64,000 nt of DNA from Adiantum capillus-veneris (GCA_014529385.2 CM043965.1:13161912-13225911), one strand, 5' to 3'. Counted from the first letter of the stretch, positions 22,046 through 34,732 are shown. Made by a program: numbers and translations. Notes: generated by a model not told the origin, from the sequence alone.

Positions 22046-25000
22046 ATGGCAGACGAGTTCCCATAGTTTCATGGATTGCCTAATGAAAATGCACAGATGT
22101 TTATTGAAAAGCTAGAAGTCAATTTCTTACTGTGAAATATACTAGACCAAGCTTATTGTTGCGGCTATTGCAATATAGTTTACAGGATGATGCAAAAGTT
22201 TGGTTAGACAATTTTGAGGAGTTGATGCACGCACAAAATCCAGGGGTGTTTTTGGACTACAATCGTGTGAAACAAGCTTTCCTGGCACAATACCGATCCA
22301 TCGAAGTACTTGACAAAGTTTGGCATGAAATTCTGGGGTACACTCAGAGGGCTAATCAAAGTGTTGATGATTTTGTCATGCAGTTCACCCATTTATGGGA
22401 TAAATGGGCCCGGGCTTTGGGAAACGAGATCCCTCCATCCATGTTAAAGAAGGACCGTTTTGTGGCAAACCTAAAAGAAAGTCTAGAGTTTAAAGTTGAT
22501 ATGAAAAGGCCCGCCATCTTTGAGGAGGAAATCGCCATTGCCAAAGAGAAAAGATGGAAAGCTCAAAGGCTTAATGAATACGGGAAAGCGGTCACTGAGA
22601 AAAATAATGGTAGTCAAAAGGAGGAGAATCAGGCAGAAGTTGGAGACCAACTTGTTCAAACGACTGCTAATACCAAACAGTTGCAACAAAATATAAAAGA
22701 CATGATGACCATGATGAAGGAATTATGACTTAGTGTTCTTGGTGGTGGAGGTGGTCGTGGTCGTGGACGTGGACGTGGTAGAAGGATGGCTCAGGCATGT
22801 GAGGCTCATCCTAATGCTAATGCGGGTTGTGGACAAGGTGGTTTTGAGCCGCAAAGGAGGTCCATTCCTACTTGTTATAATTGTGGTGAGCTTGGTCACA
22901 TCAGCACTTATTGTCCAAAGCCAACAAGGATGGGAGGGGATATGTTTCCACTTCCTCAGCAAATTCCTAACAGAGATAATGATTATGCATTGAATATGCA
23001 GGGAGATCATGGTACTGGACAGGAAAATCAAGCCTCAACCTCTAGTGGTCATGTGGGTATTGTGCGGGTAGAAAAGAAAGACGTAGATGTGTTGCCAGTA
23101 GGCAAAATAGAGAGGGAAGGCTATGCAGCACCAGGGCCTAGCTGAAAGAAAGGGAAGGAGAAGGAGGGCGAAGATGCAAAAGCCAAGAGAAAGAGAAAGC
23201 CTCGCAGATGATTTGAAGTGGTAGATTTGCCTTTGGGAGAAGGCCAAACAGCTTACAGTTTAAAGGAAGACCTGATTGGGAGGAAAGTAGATTGTACTTT
23301 TGGACAGTTGATGAATATGGTGCCCAAACTTAAAAGGTAGTGGAAGTCATTGGTGAATCCAAAAAAAGAGCCGAAGCATGGACAAGTCAGAGTGTTGTCC
23401 GTGGGAGAGTTACCCGACATCTGTCCTGTGGTGAACCCTTGGCACAAAGGTGTGGGCATGGGAGAAGCCTACATTGATGGAGGTGCTCAAGTTTGTGTGA
23501 TCACACAGTCATGTGTCAAGAGACTTGGTCTCATTACATGCGGAAGCTCTGTGTTTTGAATTCGACTCATAAACCATGCCAAGGTGAAATGTTTGGGGAT
23601 GATCAAGAATTTGGAAGCTGAAGTCTTTAGCGTGAAGGTTATGGTGAACTTTCATGTTATGCCAGCTAGTCTGGAAGCCTTTCCTCTCATTTTGGGACGA
23701 CCTTGGTTGAGAGCTGTTGGTGTCATGCAAGATTGGGGCAAGGGCACAATTGGTGTGCATGGCAAGAAGGGTGAAAAGAGGGTGTTTGATATGACTACCA
23801 AACAACCTATGGCACTTGAAGATGTGAGTGAGAATGATGAGTCCGAAACTACCAGTGATGATAGTTCTAAAGACTCAGAAAGTAGCACTACTTCGAGTTC
23901 CAGTGATGAGGGTGAAGTGTCATTCTTGTTGTTGGACAAGGAACAGAGAGAAGTTAGTGAAGTGCTGCAATTATCAGGGAATATAAATGCTTCAAGCCGT
24001 ATAGAGAAACTTGAAGAGTTGATGCAACCTAAACAGGAACTGCGAGTGAAGAAAGAATTGATTCAAAATATGCCGAGTACTGATTTGACACAAGGAGAAA
24101 GAAAGGAATACTTAGCAATGTTGGACATGTTTCCAAATATTTTCATTACCTCATATCAAGAAAGGGGCTTTGTTGGGGATCCTGTGAAGATTGAGCTAGT
24201 TGAAGGGGCAAAACCAATCAGACAGAAGTTAAGGAGGATGGGCAAGGAGCAAATGAATGCCTTAAAGGAAGAAGTGGATAAGCTATTGGATGCAGGGTCA
24301 TTGTGCTAGTTGATAATGGTGAATGGGTGAGCCCTGTAGTGGTCACTTAGAAGAAAGATGGGTGTTGGAGAGTTTGTGTTGATTACAAGCCACTAAATGT
24401 GGTGACCAAGAAAGATCCTTACCCTTTGCCTTTTATTGATCAGTTGTTAGATGCAATGGCTGGTTTTGAAAGATACAATGTCTATGATGGGTATTCAGGA
24501 TACTTTTAGCTTATCCTTGCTCCTGAAGACAGGAAAAAGACTACTTTTATCACGCCATGGAGTTGTTTCTACTTTTGTTGCCTTCCTTTTGGGTTGACAA
24601 ATGGGCCAGGAGCCTTTGAAAGAAAAGTAGATTAGGTCCTTACCCCGTTCCTTGGTAAGTTTGTCAAAGGATTCATAGATGATTTCCGTGTATACAGTTC
24701 AAGGAAAGAGCATGTTCAAAAGCTTGAAATAACTTTTGCCAGATATGATGAATGCGGGGGTCAGCTCAATCCTAAAAAATGTCATTTGGCATAGCTACGG
24801 ATGAAGCTTCTTGGCCATGTTATTTCAAAAAATAGAATTGAAGAAGATCCAAAAAAGGTGGAGGCTTTGCTACTACTGTCACCCCCAAAAAGATACCAGA
24901 CAGTTGGCCACTTTCATACAAAAAGTTAAATATCTGTCTTGCTTTATACCTTTGGCATCACAACTATTGTATCCATTGTAGCAAATAGTTAAGGATGATC

Positions 25001-26817
25001 CCTTGGAATGGTCTCATGACTGTGATGAGGTTTTTGATAGAGTTAAAGAGGTTTTGAGTACGCTTCCCATTATGCAGACTCTTGATTGGGAAAAGGATTT
25101 TTATGTTAACCCATCAGTGGGAGATGATGCTATCGGGGCTATGTTATTGCAAAGGGGAAAGGAATCTCAGTATATGAAGCCTGTTCATTATGCTAGTAGC
25201 ACGGTGAAGACTCCTCATGAAAGAGATTTTTCTCAAAATTGAATTGGTGATAACAAGTATGGTTTATGCTTGCAGATGATTCAGACACTACTTGCTGCAA
25301 AAGTCATTTACTTTTCTCACCAGTTATTCATTGCTTCCCCAGTTGTTCAATAATTCAAATGTATCAAAAATAGTGATGAAATGGGTTATTGAACTTTAGG
25401 AGTTTCAGTTCACCTTTTTGGTGGAGGAATACTCGGGCTACCCTGGCAGATGTTCTCACTTATAAGGATACTCCGGTTTTGTTCAAAGAAGAGGTGGTGC
25501 GGAAAAAGAAAGTCAACACTCCTGCCATTTCTAATGCTTCATTGTTGTACTTTGATGGTTCTTATCGAAGAAGTCATGATGCTACTTGAGGAGGCATTGC
25601 CATTTATGATGCACAAGGGAAGCTTATGAGAAAGCAAGGGCTGAAACTTGATGCCAAAAGTAACAATGAAGCAGAATACATAGCTCTTGAAGGTGGTTTG
25701 CATATTTTCTTACAATTGGGAATTAGATGCTTGCAAATTAAAGGAGGTGCTTTGTTGGTTGTGAAGCAAGTGTTGGGAGTATGGAAGAATAAGAACCCTA
25801 AACTGAAAAATTTATGCTTCAAAGTGAAAGTGTTGCTCAAAAAGCTCAAAGCATGGAGTTCGCAGCACATTGAGAGGTCTCAAAATAAAGAAGCTCATGA
25901 TGCTGCCCAAGAAATGATCACTCATGTGTTTGTGGTAAAGGCAGATGCCCCTTTATATCATGGGAGGGAAATCTTATAAAAGGAAATGAATTTTCTATTA
26001 ACACGTGTTCTACTTGAAGGTTTGCCGTCTTCTAAAAAGTATGCATTCATAAGGAAAGCCCGAAAATATAAAATGCTTGATGATGTGCTTTACATGAAAG
26101 GAGGTGATTTGGTTTTGCGTTGTGTGCCTTGGAAAGAGGAAATTTACAAAATCCTGGAAGAAAATCATGAGGGATCTTGTGGAGGCCATTTTGCTACGAA
26201 GATCATGTTGCATAAGATCTTGCAAGAAGGTTACATATGGCCGAGTATTCAACGGGATGTTAATCATTGGTGCAAGTTGTGTTTGCCTTGTCAGAAGATG
26301 GATTTTGAAGCCTGAATTGCGAAAGACTATTTTAGCTTTTGATGTGTTTGAAAAATGGGGTCTTGATGCTATCAGACCCTTACCTATGACTAGCAAAAGA
26401 AATGATTACATCTTGACAACAGTGGATTATTTGTCACGATGGGCAGAAGCCAAGGCTGTTTAACAAATTACCAGTAAAGAGATGGGAAAATTTGTTTATG
26501 AGTACATATGTTGCAAATTTGGTGTGCCACTAGAGCTACTTTCTGATAGAGGATCAGGATTTAGAGGAGAACTGTTTGATTTCTTATGCAAAAAGCTCCA
26601 TATACAGCATAGGTACAGTTCTCAAAAAGCTCAATATACAACATAGGTACAGTTCTCGAAAAGCTCAACATAGGTACAATTCTCCCTATTATCCACAATG
26701 CAACGGTCTTAATGAAAGATTCAATGGAGAGGTAAATATCTTGACAAAGATGACTCAGACACATGGGAAGACTTGGGATTCAGAGTTGCCTTGTGTGTTA
26801 TGGGCCTAGAGAACTGC
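22046..26817 (+). pseudogene. gag-pol of G1, Tat lineage, inactivated
   Basis: Gag starts at ATG 22046 with an early stop and frameshift; the main frame resumes by 22132. Order: gag core 22132-22728; RG-rich stretch and CCHC knuckle (CYNCGELGHISTYC) 22873-22914; protease DGGAQ motif from 23475; RT with FIDDF at 24672-24686; gypsy RNase H about 25080-25460; second, archaeal-type RNase H about 25552-25960 beginning FDGSYR; integrase zinc domain about 26166-26298; integrase core 26340-26817 with LLSDRGSGF and NERFNG. Gag to 25242 is mostly one frame broken by several stops, and a frameshift follows. The double RNase H places it in the Tat group. It cannot move by itself. Confidence 0.85.
26589..26690 (+). 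repeat. Short tandem expansion within the G1 integrase
   Basis: Three imperfect units share the pattern AAAAGCTC, then CATAGGTACARTTCTC. The first two are about 34 bp, the third shorter. They sit between the second catalytic Asp and the NERFNG Glu, which shifts the frame and lengthens the core. Confidence 0.75.
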
Positions 26818-26938
26818 TATCAAGACAACATATGAAACTGTGGATGAGGTTTCTGGGGATGAGATGCAGCAATTGTTCACCCTAGACACCTCTGCTTGTC
26901 ATGAATGATCAAGCAGGCTAGGGGTGGCTAGCAAGCTA

Positions 26939-28178
26939 TGTCAGGCATTTTTTGGATGAAGATAAAGTCACTAATCCATGCTAAAAAAGCTTGCTCACTA
27001 GCCTCGAGTACATAGATGTACATAATGCTTTGAGTTTTTGGAGTGCTCTTGTAAAATATATGTATAAAGGCTTGGTTATGCTTAGTCATTTGCAAGAGTT
27101 TTGGGTTGGTTGAACTTCTAAAAGGTGGTTTTCAATAAGTATTTTTAGTCGTGCTTGATAGCCGGTGAATTGGACTCATACATCATGAGTTACATGCATC
27201 CAAAGCGGGTGGTCTCAACTTAGAAGGTAATTGTGGGTGCATGCGAGAAGGGCAACTAGGACAACTTGGGGGTCTAAGATTAGAAACGATGAAGTTTTAT
27301 ATTTTTGGAGATAGCCGAGGTGATGGGCTTCAAGCCGTGTGTTACAGTGCGATATTTGGTGACAGGAGCAGCAAGGTATGCATCGGAGAAAATTGTCCGA
27401 GAAGTCCTCTGATGCTTTGGGAGAAGCTGGGATTTTTGGGGAAGTTGCAAATCTTGGAGGATGGTGCCAAGTGGCAATGGAGTAATCCCACATGGGGGGG
27501 AGAAAGTGGAAATTGGAGGGTATAGGGGGGGAGTGGGTACCCCCTAAGGTTGTATCAAAGGGGCAAATGGAGCTTCCTTGCCTTGCTAATGGGGGCTCAT
27601 GGGTATTGGGGGAGGAAAGGGCGTCCATTTTGAGTTCCCACTACCTGGACAGGCGCGTGGCCTTCCTTTTGGTCCCCAGACACTTGCCCCACCCCATTCC
27701 TTGGTCAAATGGTCACCGATAGCTCATTTTTCACCTTAAAAAGGCCAAAATTGGACCAATTAAAACGTGCCCAAAGAGAGAACCATGTCGGCTAAGAGGA
27801 GAGAGAAATTAATTGGGATAAGAGCAAAAAAAATCCCCTTTTTAATAGCTGCAATTCCCTGCGCACCCTTTTTCCTAACAGAGATAGCTTTTTTGGAGCT
27901 TTTGGGAGAGACCCCATCTTCGAAAGCTTGTAACTCTCTTGTCTGTTGTCGGAATCAAGCATATGGATACTCTATGGAGGTCTACACAACACGAGATTCA
28001 TCTTTATGATCTTGGTTTTCAGCAATTTTAATTATGGTTTGGGTTAGGACTGTTTCTTGCCCAATTTTACAAGTGTTCGACATAGGTATTTTCGGCAGCA
28101 TAATAGGTTTCCGTTCGACGGTGTGGTGTGTGCAAGGCTATAGTGGTTCTTGTTTTCCTTCTTGTTTGCATGCTAACA
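26939..28178 (+). repeat. 3' LTR of G1
   Basis: 1240 bp, begins TGTCAGGCATTTTTTGG, ends GCATGCTAACA. A purine-rich stretch (AGGCTAGGGGTGG) lies some 20 bp upstream and may be the polypurine tract. Confidence 0.9.
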
Positions 28179-28596
28179 ATGTCAACAACAAGAAGAGAAA
28201 TTTATCATAGAGGAAAGAGGAAAGGCATCGACAAGTGTGCGAGAAATGTTGGAAGTATAGCTACATGAATGCTCGCAAAGATGTAGAAGAAGCTCAAGAG
28301 CACATAGCACATGAAGTAGTATTAATGAGTGTGTCAAGGCTTGTTGTAGAATGATGGGAGTTTCTATGAACCAAGGAAAAAACTCCTATCAAGGGGAGAA
28401 AGGTGTCCTAACGGTCCTAAGCGTGTCACACACATCACTACCCTATTATGGTAACAAGCCCCTTCTAGGATGCTATAAGACGAGGAGTCCATTACCGTGT
28501 CGATTTACCACATAAAAAAAGAGACAGAAAGAGTAGTGCGAGGTAGCAAAAGGGGGGGGGGAGAGAGAGAGAGAGCATGGTCGGGGTATAGCACGG
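28179..28596. other. No recognisable gene
   Basis: Between the G1 LTR and the PPR-derived repeat. It contains a G10 tract followed by a short (GA)n near 28550. Nothing else recognised. Confidence 0.4.
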
Positions 28597-29153
28597 CGTG
28601 CAGTACGTGTCGCTTTGCTTCCACTATGGAAAAAGGTTTAAAGATGTTATTTCTGTAGGATAAATTCGATCAAAGATAGGTATTCTACATGTGGCTTGCC
28701 TGCAAAACCACAAAAAGTTTTTGACAAGATTTTAATTCAAAATGTGGTTGTATGGATTGCATTAATTGCAGGGTATGCCCATCGATCATTATAATCTCAA
28801 ATTAAGGGCTATCTCAATCAATGAAGTTTGACATTGGGAGGTGTTGAGGCTACTTTGGGTGTTGCCAAATTTGGCAATGATAAAGGAAATTTGTTTACTC
28901 CATATGATGTTCTAACAAAAGATTTCAAAGATAGATCGATGCAGGCAAAAAAGATGGGGGAGAAAGAAAGCACCATGCAAAGAGCTTGGGTAGTATGTGC
29001 ACACAAAAGAGAGCAAGATGAGGTGGTGCCACACTTGCAGACAGAAAGAGAAGCATGTCTGTATACAAGGCGGGAATGATTGCTTATTAGTAGAGAGCAT
29101 AAAAGAATATGCCTTTTTAATTAAGAAAAAGAGAGATTTTTTTCTAGCAGCAG
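28597..29153 (+). pseudogene. PPR gene fragment within a duplicated segment, copy A
   Basis: Around 28680-28790 the frame reads YSTCGLPAKPQKVFDKI and continues QNVVVWIALIAGYAH before a stop. This is a PLS-type pentatricopeptide motif as in plant organellar RNA-editing or RNA-processing proteins (compare the usual DMYAKCG and NVVSWTALI patterns). Upstream, LKMLFL and NSI fit the end of the preceding repeat. The rest of the 557-bp segment is unrecognised. The same segment recurs at 37389-37937. Too short to function. Confidence 0.7.
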
Positions 29154-29274
29154 CTTACCTAGGCTTGTTTTTTGTGGGGAGAAAAGCGTCGAGTTATAAA
29201 AGAAAAAGCTTGTGGCTATTTTGGGGTAGGCGCATACGGATTGCAGGAGTTTTCTTTTGGAAAAAGCGTGGTGG

Positions 29275-29409
29275 CAGCTGATCAGCAAAGGAGAGATCCC
29301 ATGGACGTACTATTTTGCAAAAGAAGGAAAAGAGTGCGTGTATTGGCTGTGCAGGAGAGAAGCGCATGGCTGGAATAAAGGAAGGGGCTGCACCACGCTG
29401 GAGAGATGA
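29275..29409 (+). pseudogene. C-terminal remnant of a TR-GAG-type ORF
   Basis: About 44 codons ending in TGA at 29407. The phrases QLISKGE, KEGKECVYWLC and HGWNKGRG closely match the end of the minus-strand ORF at 41972-43165. It lies about 50 bp before an LTR-B. It therefore looks like the 3' end of a gag-only element whose 3' LTR is LTR-B. Confidence 0.65.
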
Positions 29410-29458
29410 GGCTTGGGGGAACCATAAAGCAAGGCATGGATGTTGTGGGGCGCATTTC

Positions 29459-30220
29459 TGACACCTTGTTTTTTGTAAATTTGTACATACGGACATGATG
29501 CCCGATGTCCAAAGGGTGTATGGGCTTTATTTTTCTGGGTTTTTTAGCTTGATTTAGCAAGCACATGTACATGCATTGCAAGTGGCTAGTCTAGTGACAG
29601 CTGTCGGGCTATTGTAAGTGCCCGTGAGTGAGTTTTTTGGAAGTGAGACTTGTATATAACTTGAACTCATGTATAAACTTAAAAAAGTTTAGGCGAACAT
29701 TAGAAATTTGCAGGTTTTAGCTTGTTGTGTCTCCTTGGTGCTTTTTGATGCAGTTTTTTGCCCCGACTAGCCTTCTCTACGTGTAGTCGTGCTGGGACAT
29801 TTTCAATCTTTTTTCCAAGCTTTAAAGTGCCCCAATTGGAGTTGTGATCTTTAGGCTATGACGACTATGGCAGCTTGGTGGAAAATTGCATGTGGGCAGA
29901 TTGGGAGGGCTTGTTTCTATGAATTGTGAAGTTGCGGTTGAAGTTGTGGATTTGTGGTGTTCATTTGGGAAAGGGGAATCTCTTGTCTTCATATGCATTG
30001 GTCGGCGTGTGCTGTAAATTCGTGCTTTGACAGGGTTTTGCTCCTATGTTCTATGGTCCGTTGGGTCGACGTGTGCTTGTAAATTTCCAAGGGAGCATAG
30101 GCCTTTTGGTTGGGGGTTATGAAGATTTGTTTTGGTATAGTTTTTGGTTCTGAGGATGAAGTTTGAACACTCTTGGGATATCAAGCTATAGACGTACCCC
30201 AGTTTTCCTTTTGCCCAACA
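29459..30220 (+). repeat. LTR-B, copy 1 (5' LTR of G2)
   Basis: 762 bp, begins TGACACC and ends GCCCAACA, followed after a few bases by a primer-binding site. It matches 61997-62854 over most of its length (shared CCTTGTATATAA-type U3/R motif, CTACGTGTAGTCGTG, GTCTTCATATGCATTGGTCG). It lies between a gag-only 3' remnant and the autonomous G2. Confidence 0.8.
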
Positions 30221-30226
30221 GTGTTT

Positions 30227-30245
30227 TGGTGCCCGCCACCGAGGA
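30227..30245 (+). promoter_or_regulatory. Primer-binding site of G2
   Basis: TGGTGCCCGCCACCGAGGA, a variant of the site shared by G1, the 50-kb element, the 43-kb minus-strand element and the 62-kb element. Confidence 0.7.
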
Positions 30246-30285
30246 ATCGCTTCAAGTTACCTTCAGTTTACAAGTTTTAGAAGAC

Positions 30286-33200
30286 ATGGTGTTTAATTTT
30301 CCAGATTTTAGTGGGAAATCAAATGAAAGTTCCAAAGGTTTCATTAAGAGAATGGAGTTTTCTTGCCTTCTTGATGACAAGCAAGACCCAGCGTTGGTGC
30401 TACGAATCTTCTACTTCTGTTTGAAGGGAGATGTTACGGAATGGTTGGAAGGCTATGGAAAGGAGCTACAATCAACCCAACCTCCTCAAGTTATGACTTA
30501 TGAAACGGTAAGGCATGCTTTTCTTACACACTTTCAATAGGTGGAAGACCCACAAAAGGTATGGCAGTCTATTCAAGGCTTGGTACAGGGTGAAGGCCAG
30601 ACCATAGAAGACTTTGTGAAGGAATTCAATGCGTTATGGGCAAAGTGGTGTACATCTTTGGGGGCTGAAATTCCTCCAGCCATGTTGAAAAAGGACAGGT
30701 TTCTTGCAAGCTTGAGGAGTAACCTACGCTTGAAGGTAGAGCTTAAGCAGCCAAGGACCTTTGAGGAGGCAGTTAAAATTGAAAAGAATAAAGAGTGGAA
30801 AGCAGAGCGTCTTCATAAACTTGGAATCAATGTCGAGCCAAAGGTTGAAGTGAAAGCGGTAGAGCAACCAAGGGTCCTCATTAGGAAGCCAGGTTATGAT
30901 CAACAAGCTTCTCATGATGTGAATGCTTTTCGCAAGGAGATACAACACTTGTAGGTCTTATGAATAATCTTAGTGTGCATATGATGGGAGGTGGAAGAGG
31001 TAAAAGCTATGGATATGGACGTGGTTATGGAAGCAATGAGGGTTTTACAGGTGGTAGAGGAAGAGGCATGGCTGGAAGAGGGGAAATGTTTTAGTGTTAC
31101 AATTGTGGTGAATGGGGTCATAAAAGCCCTCAATGTGACAAGCCAAAGAGAATGGGTGGTGAAATGTTTCCTCTTCCTCCACAAATTCCTTCTCGAGCTC
31201 AAGATTATGGTATTGAGATTAAAGGGGAAGCAGGACCAAGTGATTTGACAGCTGAAGAGAAGGGAAAAACAAAAGTAGTAAGCATAATCCGTTTGAAGAA
31301 GAAAGAGGATGATTTGGGAGCTATTGTCATGCCTGTAGGTAAGAGGGTTACGAGAGATCATGATACGAGTGATGCAAGTCCTAGCCATAAAAGAGGGAAA
31401 CAGGTTGAAACAGGTACATGTAAAGAGAAGAAGAAGAGAAAACCCAGGAAACATTATAATGCATCTGACTTTCCTTTGGGAGAAGGGCAACCAAATTATA
31501 GTTTAAGGGCTGATTTGGTGGGTAGAAAGGCTGATGTTACCTTTGGGCAACTCATGGAGATGTGTCCCAAGTTAAAGAGGCAATGGAAGCACGTAGTCAA
31601 CCCTATGAAGAAGGAGCCTGTAAGGGGGTCAGTAAGAGTCCTATCTTTGAATGATCTACCTGATATATGCCCTACTATGGATGCATGGCATAAGAGGAAG
31701 TGCATTGGTGAGGCTTATATTGATGGAGGTGCACAGGTATGTGTTATTACTCAAGCTTGTGTATCAAAGTTGGGACTCAACATGGCGAAGAATTTAGGTT
31801 TTCGCATAAAGCTTGCCAACCAATCAAGGGTGAGGTTCTTGGGAGTTATAAAGGACTTGGAGGTGGAGGTATTTGATGTTAAAGTGCTGGTCAATTGCCA
31901 TGTTAAGCCTGCAGGTATTGGTGCTTTCCCTCTCATCCTTGGAAGACCATGGTTACAGGCAACCAAAACTGTACAGGATTGGGGACATGATACCATCACT
32001 CTCTACAATAGAAGGGGTAATAAGAAGAGTTTTGACATGGCTAGCAAGCAATATTTGGATGCTGATTTTCATGAGAAAAGTGATGAAGAAGAGTACTCAA
32101 GTGAAGAAGAAGACAATGGGGATGATGGCAGTGAAGTGGAAGATAGTAGCGATAGCGATCTAGATGTTTCCTCCTTGTTTCTTGAAGAAGAGCATGATGA
32201 GAAACAAAGATTTTTTGGCCTTATGGATAATGAGGTTATCTCTGGTCCTTATGAGAAAATTGAAGAGCTGATGCAACCCAAAGTTTTACCTAATGTCAAA
32301 CAGGAGCTGATACAAGGTATGTTGTCTCCCGACTTGACTAGTCATGAGAAGGGTGAGTACCTACAAATGATACAAAAATTTCCCCATTTATTCATCTCTC
32401 CTTATGAGGAAATTTGAGGCTTTAAGAGAGAGAAAATTCACATTCCAATCAAGGAAGTAGCTCAGCCCGTACGCCAAAAGCTAAGAAGAATGGGACATGT
32501 ACAACTTAATGCTTTAAAGGAAGAGGTAGACAAGCTTCTTGAAGCAGGTTTCATACGTCCTGTGAGTACTGCAGAATGGGTGAGTCCTGTTGTTGTCACA
32601 CCCAAGAAGGATGGAAAGTGGAGGATATGTGTTGATTTTAAGCCCCTAAACACAACCATGAAGAGGGATCCATACCCCCTTTCTTTCATAGATGACATAC
32701 TTGATTCTATTGCAGGGCATGAGATGTATAGTGTATGTGATGGATTCTCTAGATATTTTCAGCTCACCTTGGATTTAGAAGATCGAAAGAAAACCACATT
32801 TATCACACCATGGGGATGCTTTTGTTATTGTGTGCTTCCTTTTGGTCTTATGAATGGTTGTGCGTGGTATCAAAAGCGCGTCAATAAGGTGTTCTCTCCC
32901 TTTCTTGGCAAGTTTGAGAAGGATCTTATTGATGACTTTTGTGTTTATAGCTCTAGAAAGGATCATTGTGTAAAGCTTGGGATGGCATTGAAGCAATATG
33001 ATGAAAGTGGAGGTCAACTCAACCCAAAGAAATGTCATCTTGCTCAACCAAGAGTAAAGTTTTTGGGGCATATGATCTCAGAGAATGGGATTGAAGCGGA
33101 TCCTGACAAAGTGAAGGCTTTGGTGCTCCTCCCATCACCTAAAGATACAAAGCAAATTTCTACTTTCATTCAAAAGGTGAAGTATATGGCAAGGTTCATT

Positions 33201-34527
33201 CCTTTGTCCTCTCAACTTCTTTATCCTCTACAAAAAGTAGCAAGGTTGGATCCTCTACAATGGGACAAATGAATGTGAAGAGGTTTTTCAAGGTATCAAA
33301 GAGGTTCTTGGTTCTCTTCCTGCTATGCAAGCTCCTAATTGGGATAAGGAGTTTTATGTGAATCCATCAGTAGGTGAGGATGCCATTGGAGCTATGCTTC
33401 TTCAAAGAGGTAACAATTCTCACTACATGAAGCCTATCTATTGTGCTAGCAGGGTGAAGCTAGAGGTGGAAAGAGGCTATACTGAAGTGGAGCTCATCAT
33501 GGTGAGTGTGATTTATGCATGTAGAAGGTTTAGGCACTACCATCTCCCTAAACCATTCACATTCCTCACTAGCTACACTCTTTTACCTCAATTGGTGAAT
33601 AGCCCTACTTTGTCAAAGAGGCTCATGAAGTGGATTGTGGAGCTACAGGAATTTCAATTCTCTTTTCTTGTTGAGGAGAGTACAAGGGCTAAATTGGCTC
33701 ATTTGCTTACTTATAAGGAAATCCCTCTTCTTCTTAAGGAGGATGCAGTGAAGAAGCAACACATGGAAGCTCCTGACATAGACAATGCCTATCTATTGTT
33801 TTTTGATGGCTCTTATAGGAAAGCTCATGGTGAAGCTTCAGGAGGTGTTGTAATTTATGATCCTCAAGGTGCTTTGGTAACTAAAAGGAGTTTGAAGCTT
33901 ACAGCACAAAGCAACAATGAAGCTGAGTATGCTACTTTGGAGAAAGGTCTCAATCTTTGCCTTGAGCTTGGCATCCGTCGTGTGAGGGTAAGAGGTGATG
34001 CTCTTTTGTTGGTTAAGCAAGTACTTGGGGTGTGGCAAAGTAAGAATCCAAGGCTGAAAAATATGTGTTTTGAAGTGAAGAATCTGCTTAAGCATTTTGA
34101 AGCTTGGAGTTTAAGGCATGTGGACAGGTCTCAAATGAAGAAGCACATAGTGCAGTGCAAGCTTCAATTGGGCAATTGTATGTGATAAGGGCTGATTCTC
34201 ATCTTTATTTGGAAAGGGAAGCTTTAGAGAGGGAGGAAGAGTTTCTACAAACAGGTATGCTTCCATTAGAGTTGGAGAAGTCAAAAAAATATGCCTTCCT
34301 ACGTCGTGCCAAAAGGTATGTGCTACTTGGTGATGCCTTGTATATGAAGGGGGACTGATCTTGTGATGAGAAAAGTTCCTTGGAAAGAGGAAATTTAAAA
34401 AAATTTAGAGGAGAATCATGAGGGTCTTGTGGTGGTCACTTTGCTTCAAAGATCACTTTGCATAAAGTCTTGCAGGAGGGTTATGTGTGGCCAAGCGTTC
34501 AACGTGATGTTCATCATTGGTGCAAGG
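30286..34527 (+). pseudogene. gag-pol of Tat-type gypsy element G2, truncated in integrase
   Basis: Gag from ATG 30286 with TAG at 30538 and 30952. CCHC knuckle CYNCGEWGHKSPQC at 31095-31136. Protease-containing frame 31152-32417 with DGGAQ at about residue 191. RT 32490-33272 with motif A Asp near residue 84 and LIDDF at 146-150; only TGA 32415 separates it from the protease. After one frameshift near 33270 come gypsy RNase H (33325-33720) and a second archaeal-type RNase H (from 33797, FDGSYR). The integrase zinc domain starts near 34400 and stops abruptly at 34527. G2 is less decayed than G1 and clearly related to it. I found no 3' LTR. Confidence 0.85.
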
Positions 34528-34712
34528 TTCAAGAATTTTTGTACCAATTTCTTTATTAATTAAGGATTGTGTTAGTAGGATTTTTTCGTGCAAAGTTTGT
34601 GTGTGTATTTTTGGGGTGCCAATTCTCTCGATTCTGCGTAGCCAGAGGCCCGACACCAGTCTAGCTAAAAGTAGCACAATCTTTTGGAGCGGGATTTGTT
34701 CTTGACCCGACA
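34528..34712 (+). repeat. LTR 3' end of element G3
   Basis: The segment replaces the G2 integrase and ends CCCGACA directly before a primer-binding site. About 130 bp (around GTGCCAATTCTCTCGAT and CAGAGGCCCG) recurs inverted at 41113-41262. Confidence 0.6.
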
Positions 34713-34714
34713 TT

Positions 34715-34732
34715 TGGTGAACCCAACGTGAA
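34715..34732 (+). promoter_or_regulatory. Primer-binding site of G3
   Basis: TGGTGAACCCAACGTGAA, two bases after the CA end of the preceding LTR. Different from the site of G1 and G2, so a different lineage. Confidence 0.6.

Larger units (their letters stand above)
20518..28178 (+). mobile_element. Tat-type Ty3/gypsy LTR retrotransposon G1, complete but decayed
   Basis: Two LTRs (20518-21745 and 26939-28178) both begin TGTCA and end GCATGCTAACA. Between them are a primer-binding site, gag, protease, RT, two RNase H domains and integrase, in Ty3/gypsy order. Total 7.66 kb. The flanking 5 bp (CACGT, ATGTC) do not match, so I cannot confirm a target-site duplication. Confidence 0.85.

Noticed and set aside
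20513-28183. Target-site duplication of G1
   Set aside because: CACGT and ATGTC do not match, so I do not claim one.
30912-31490. 192-codon minus-strand ORF
   Set aside because: Antisense of the G2 gag-pol region, with no recognisable domain.
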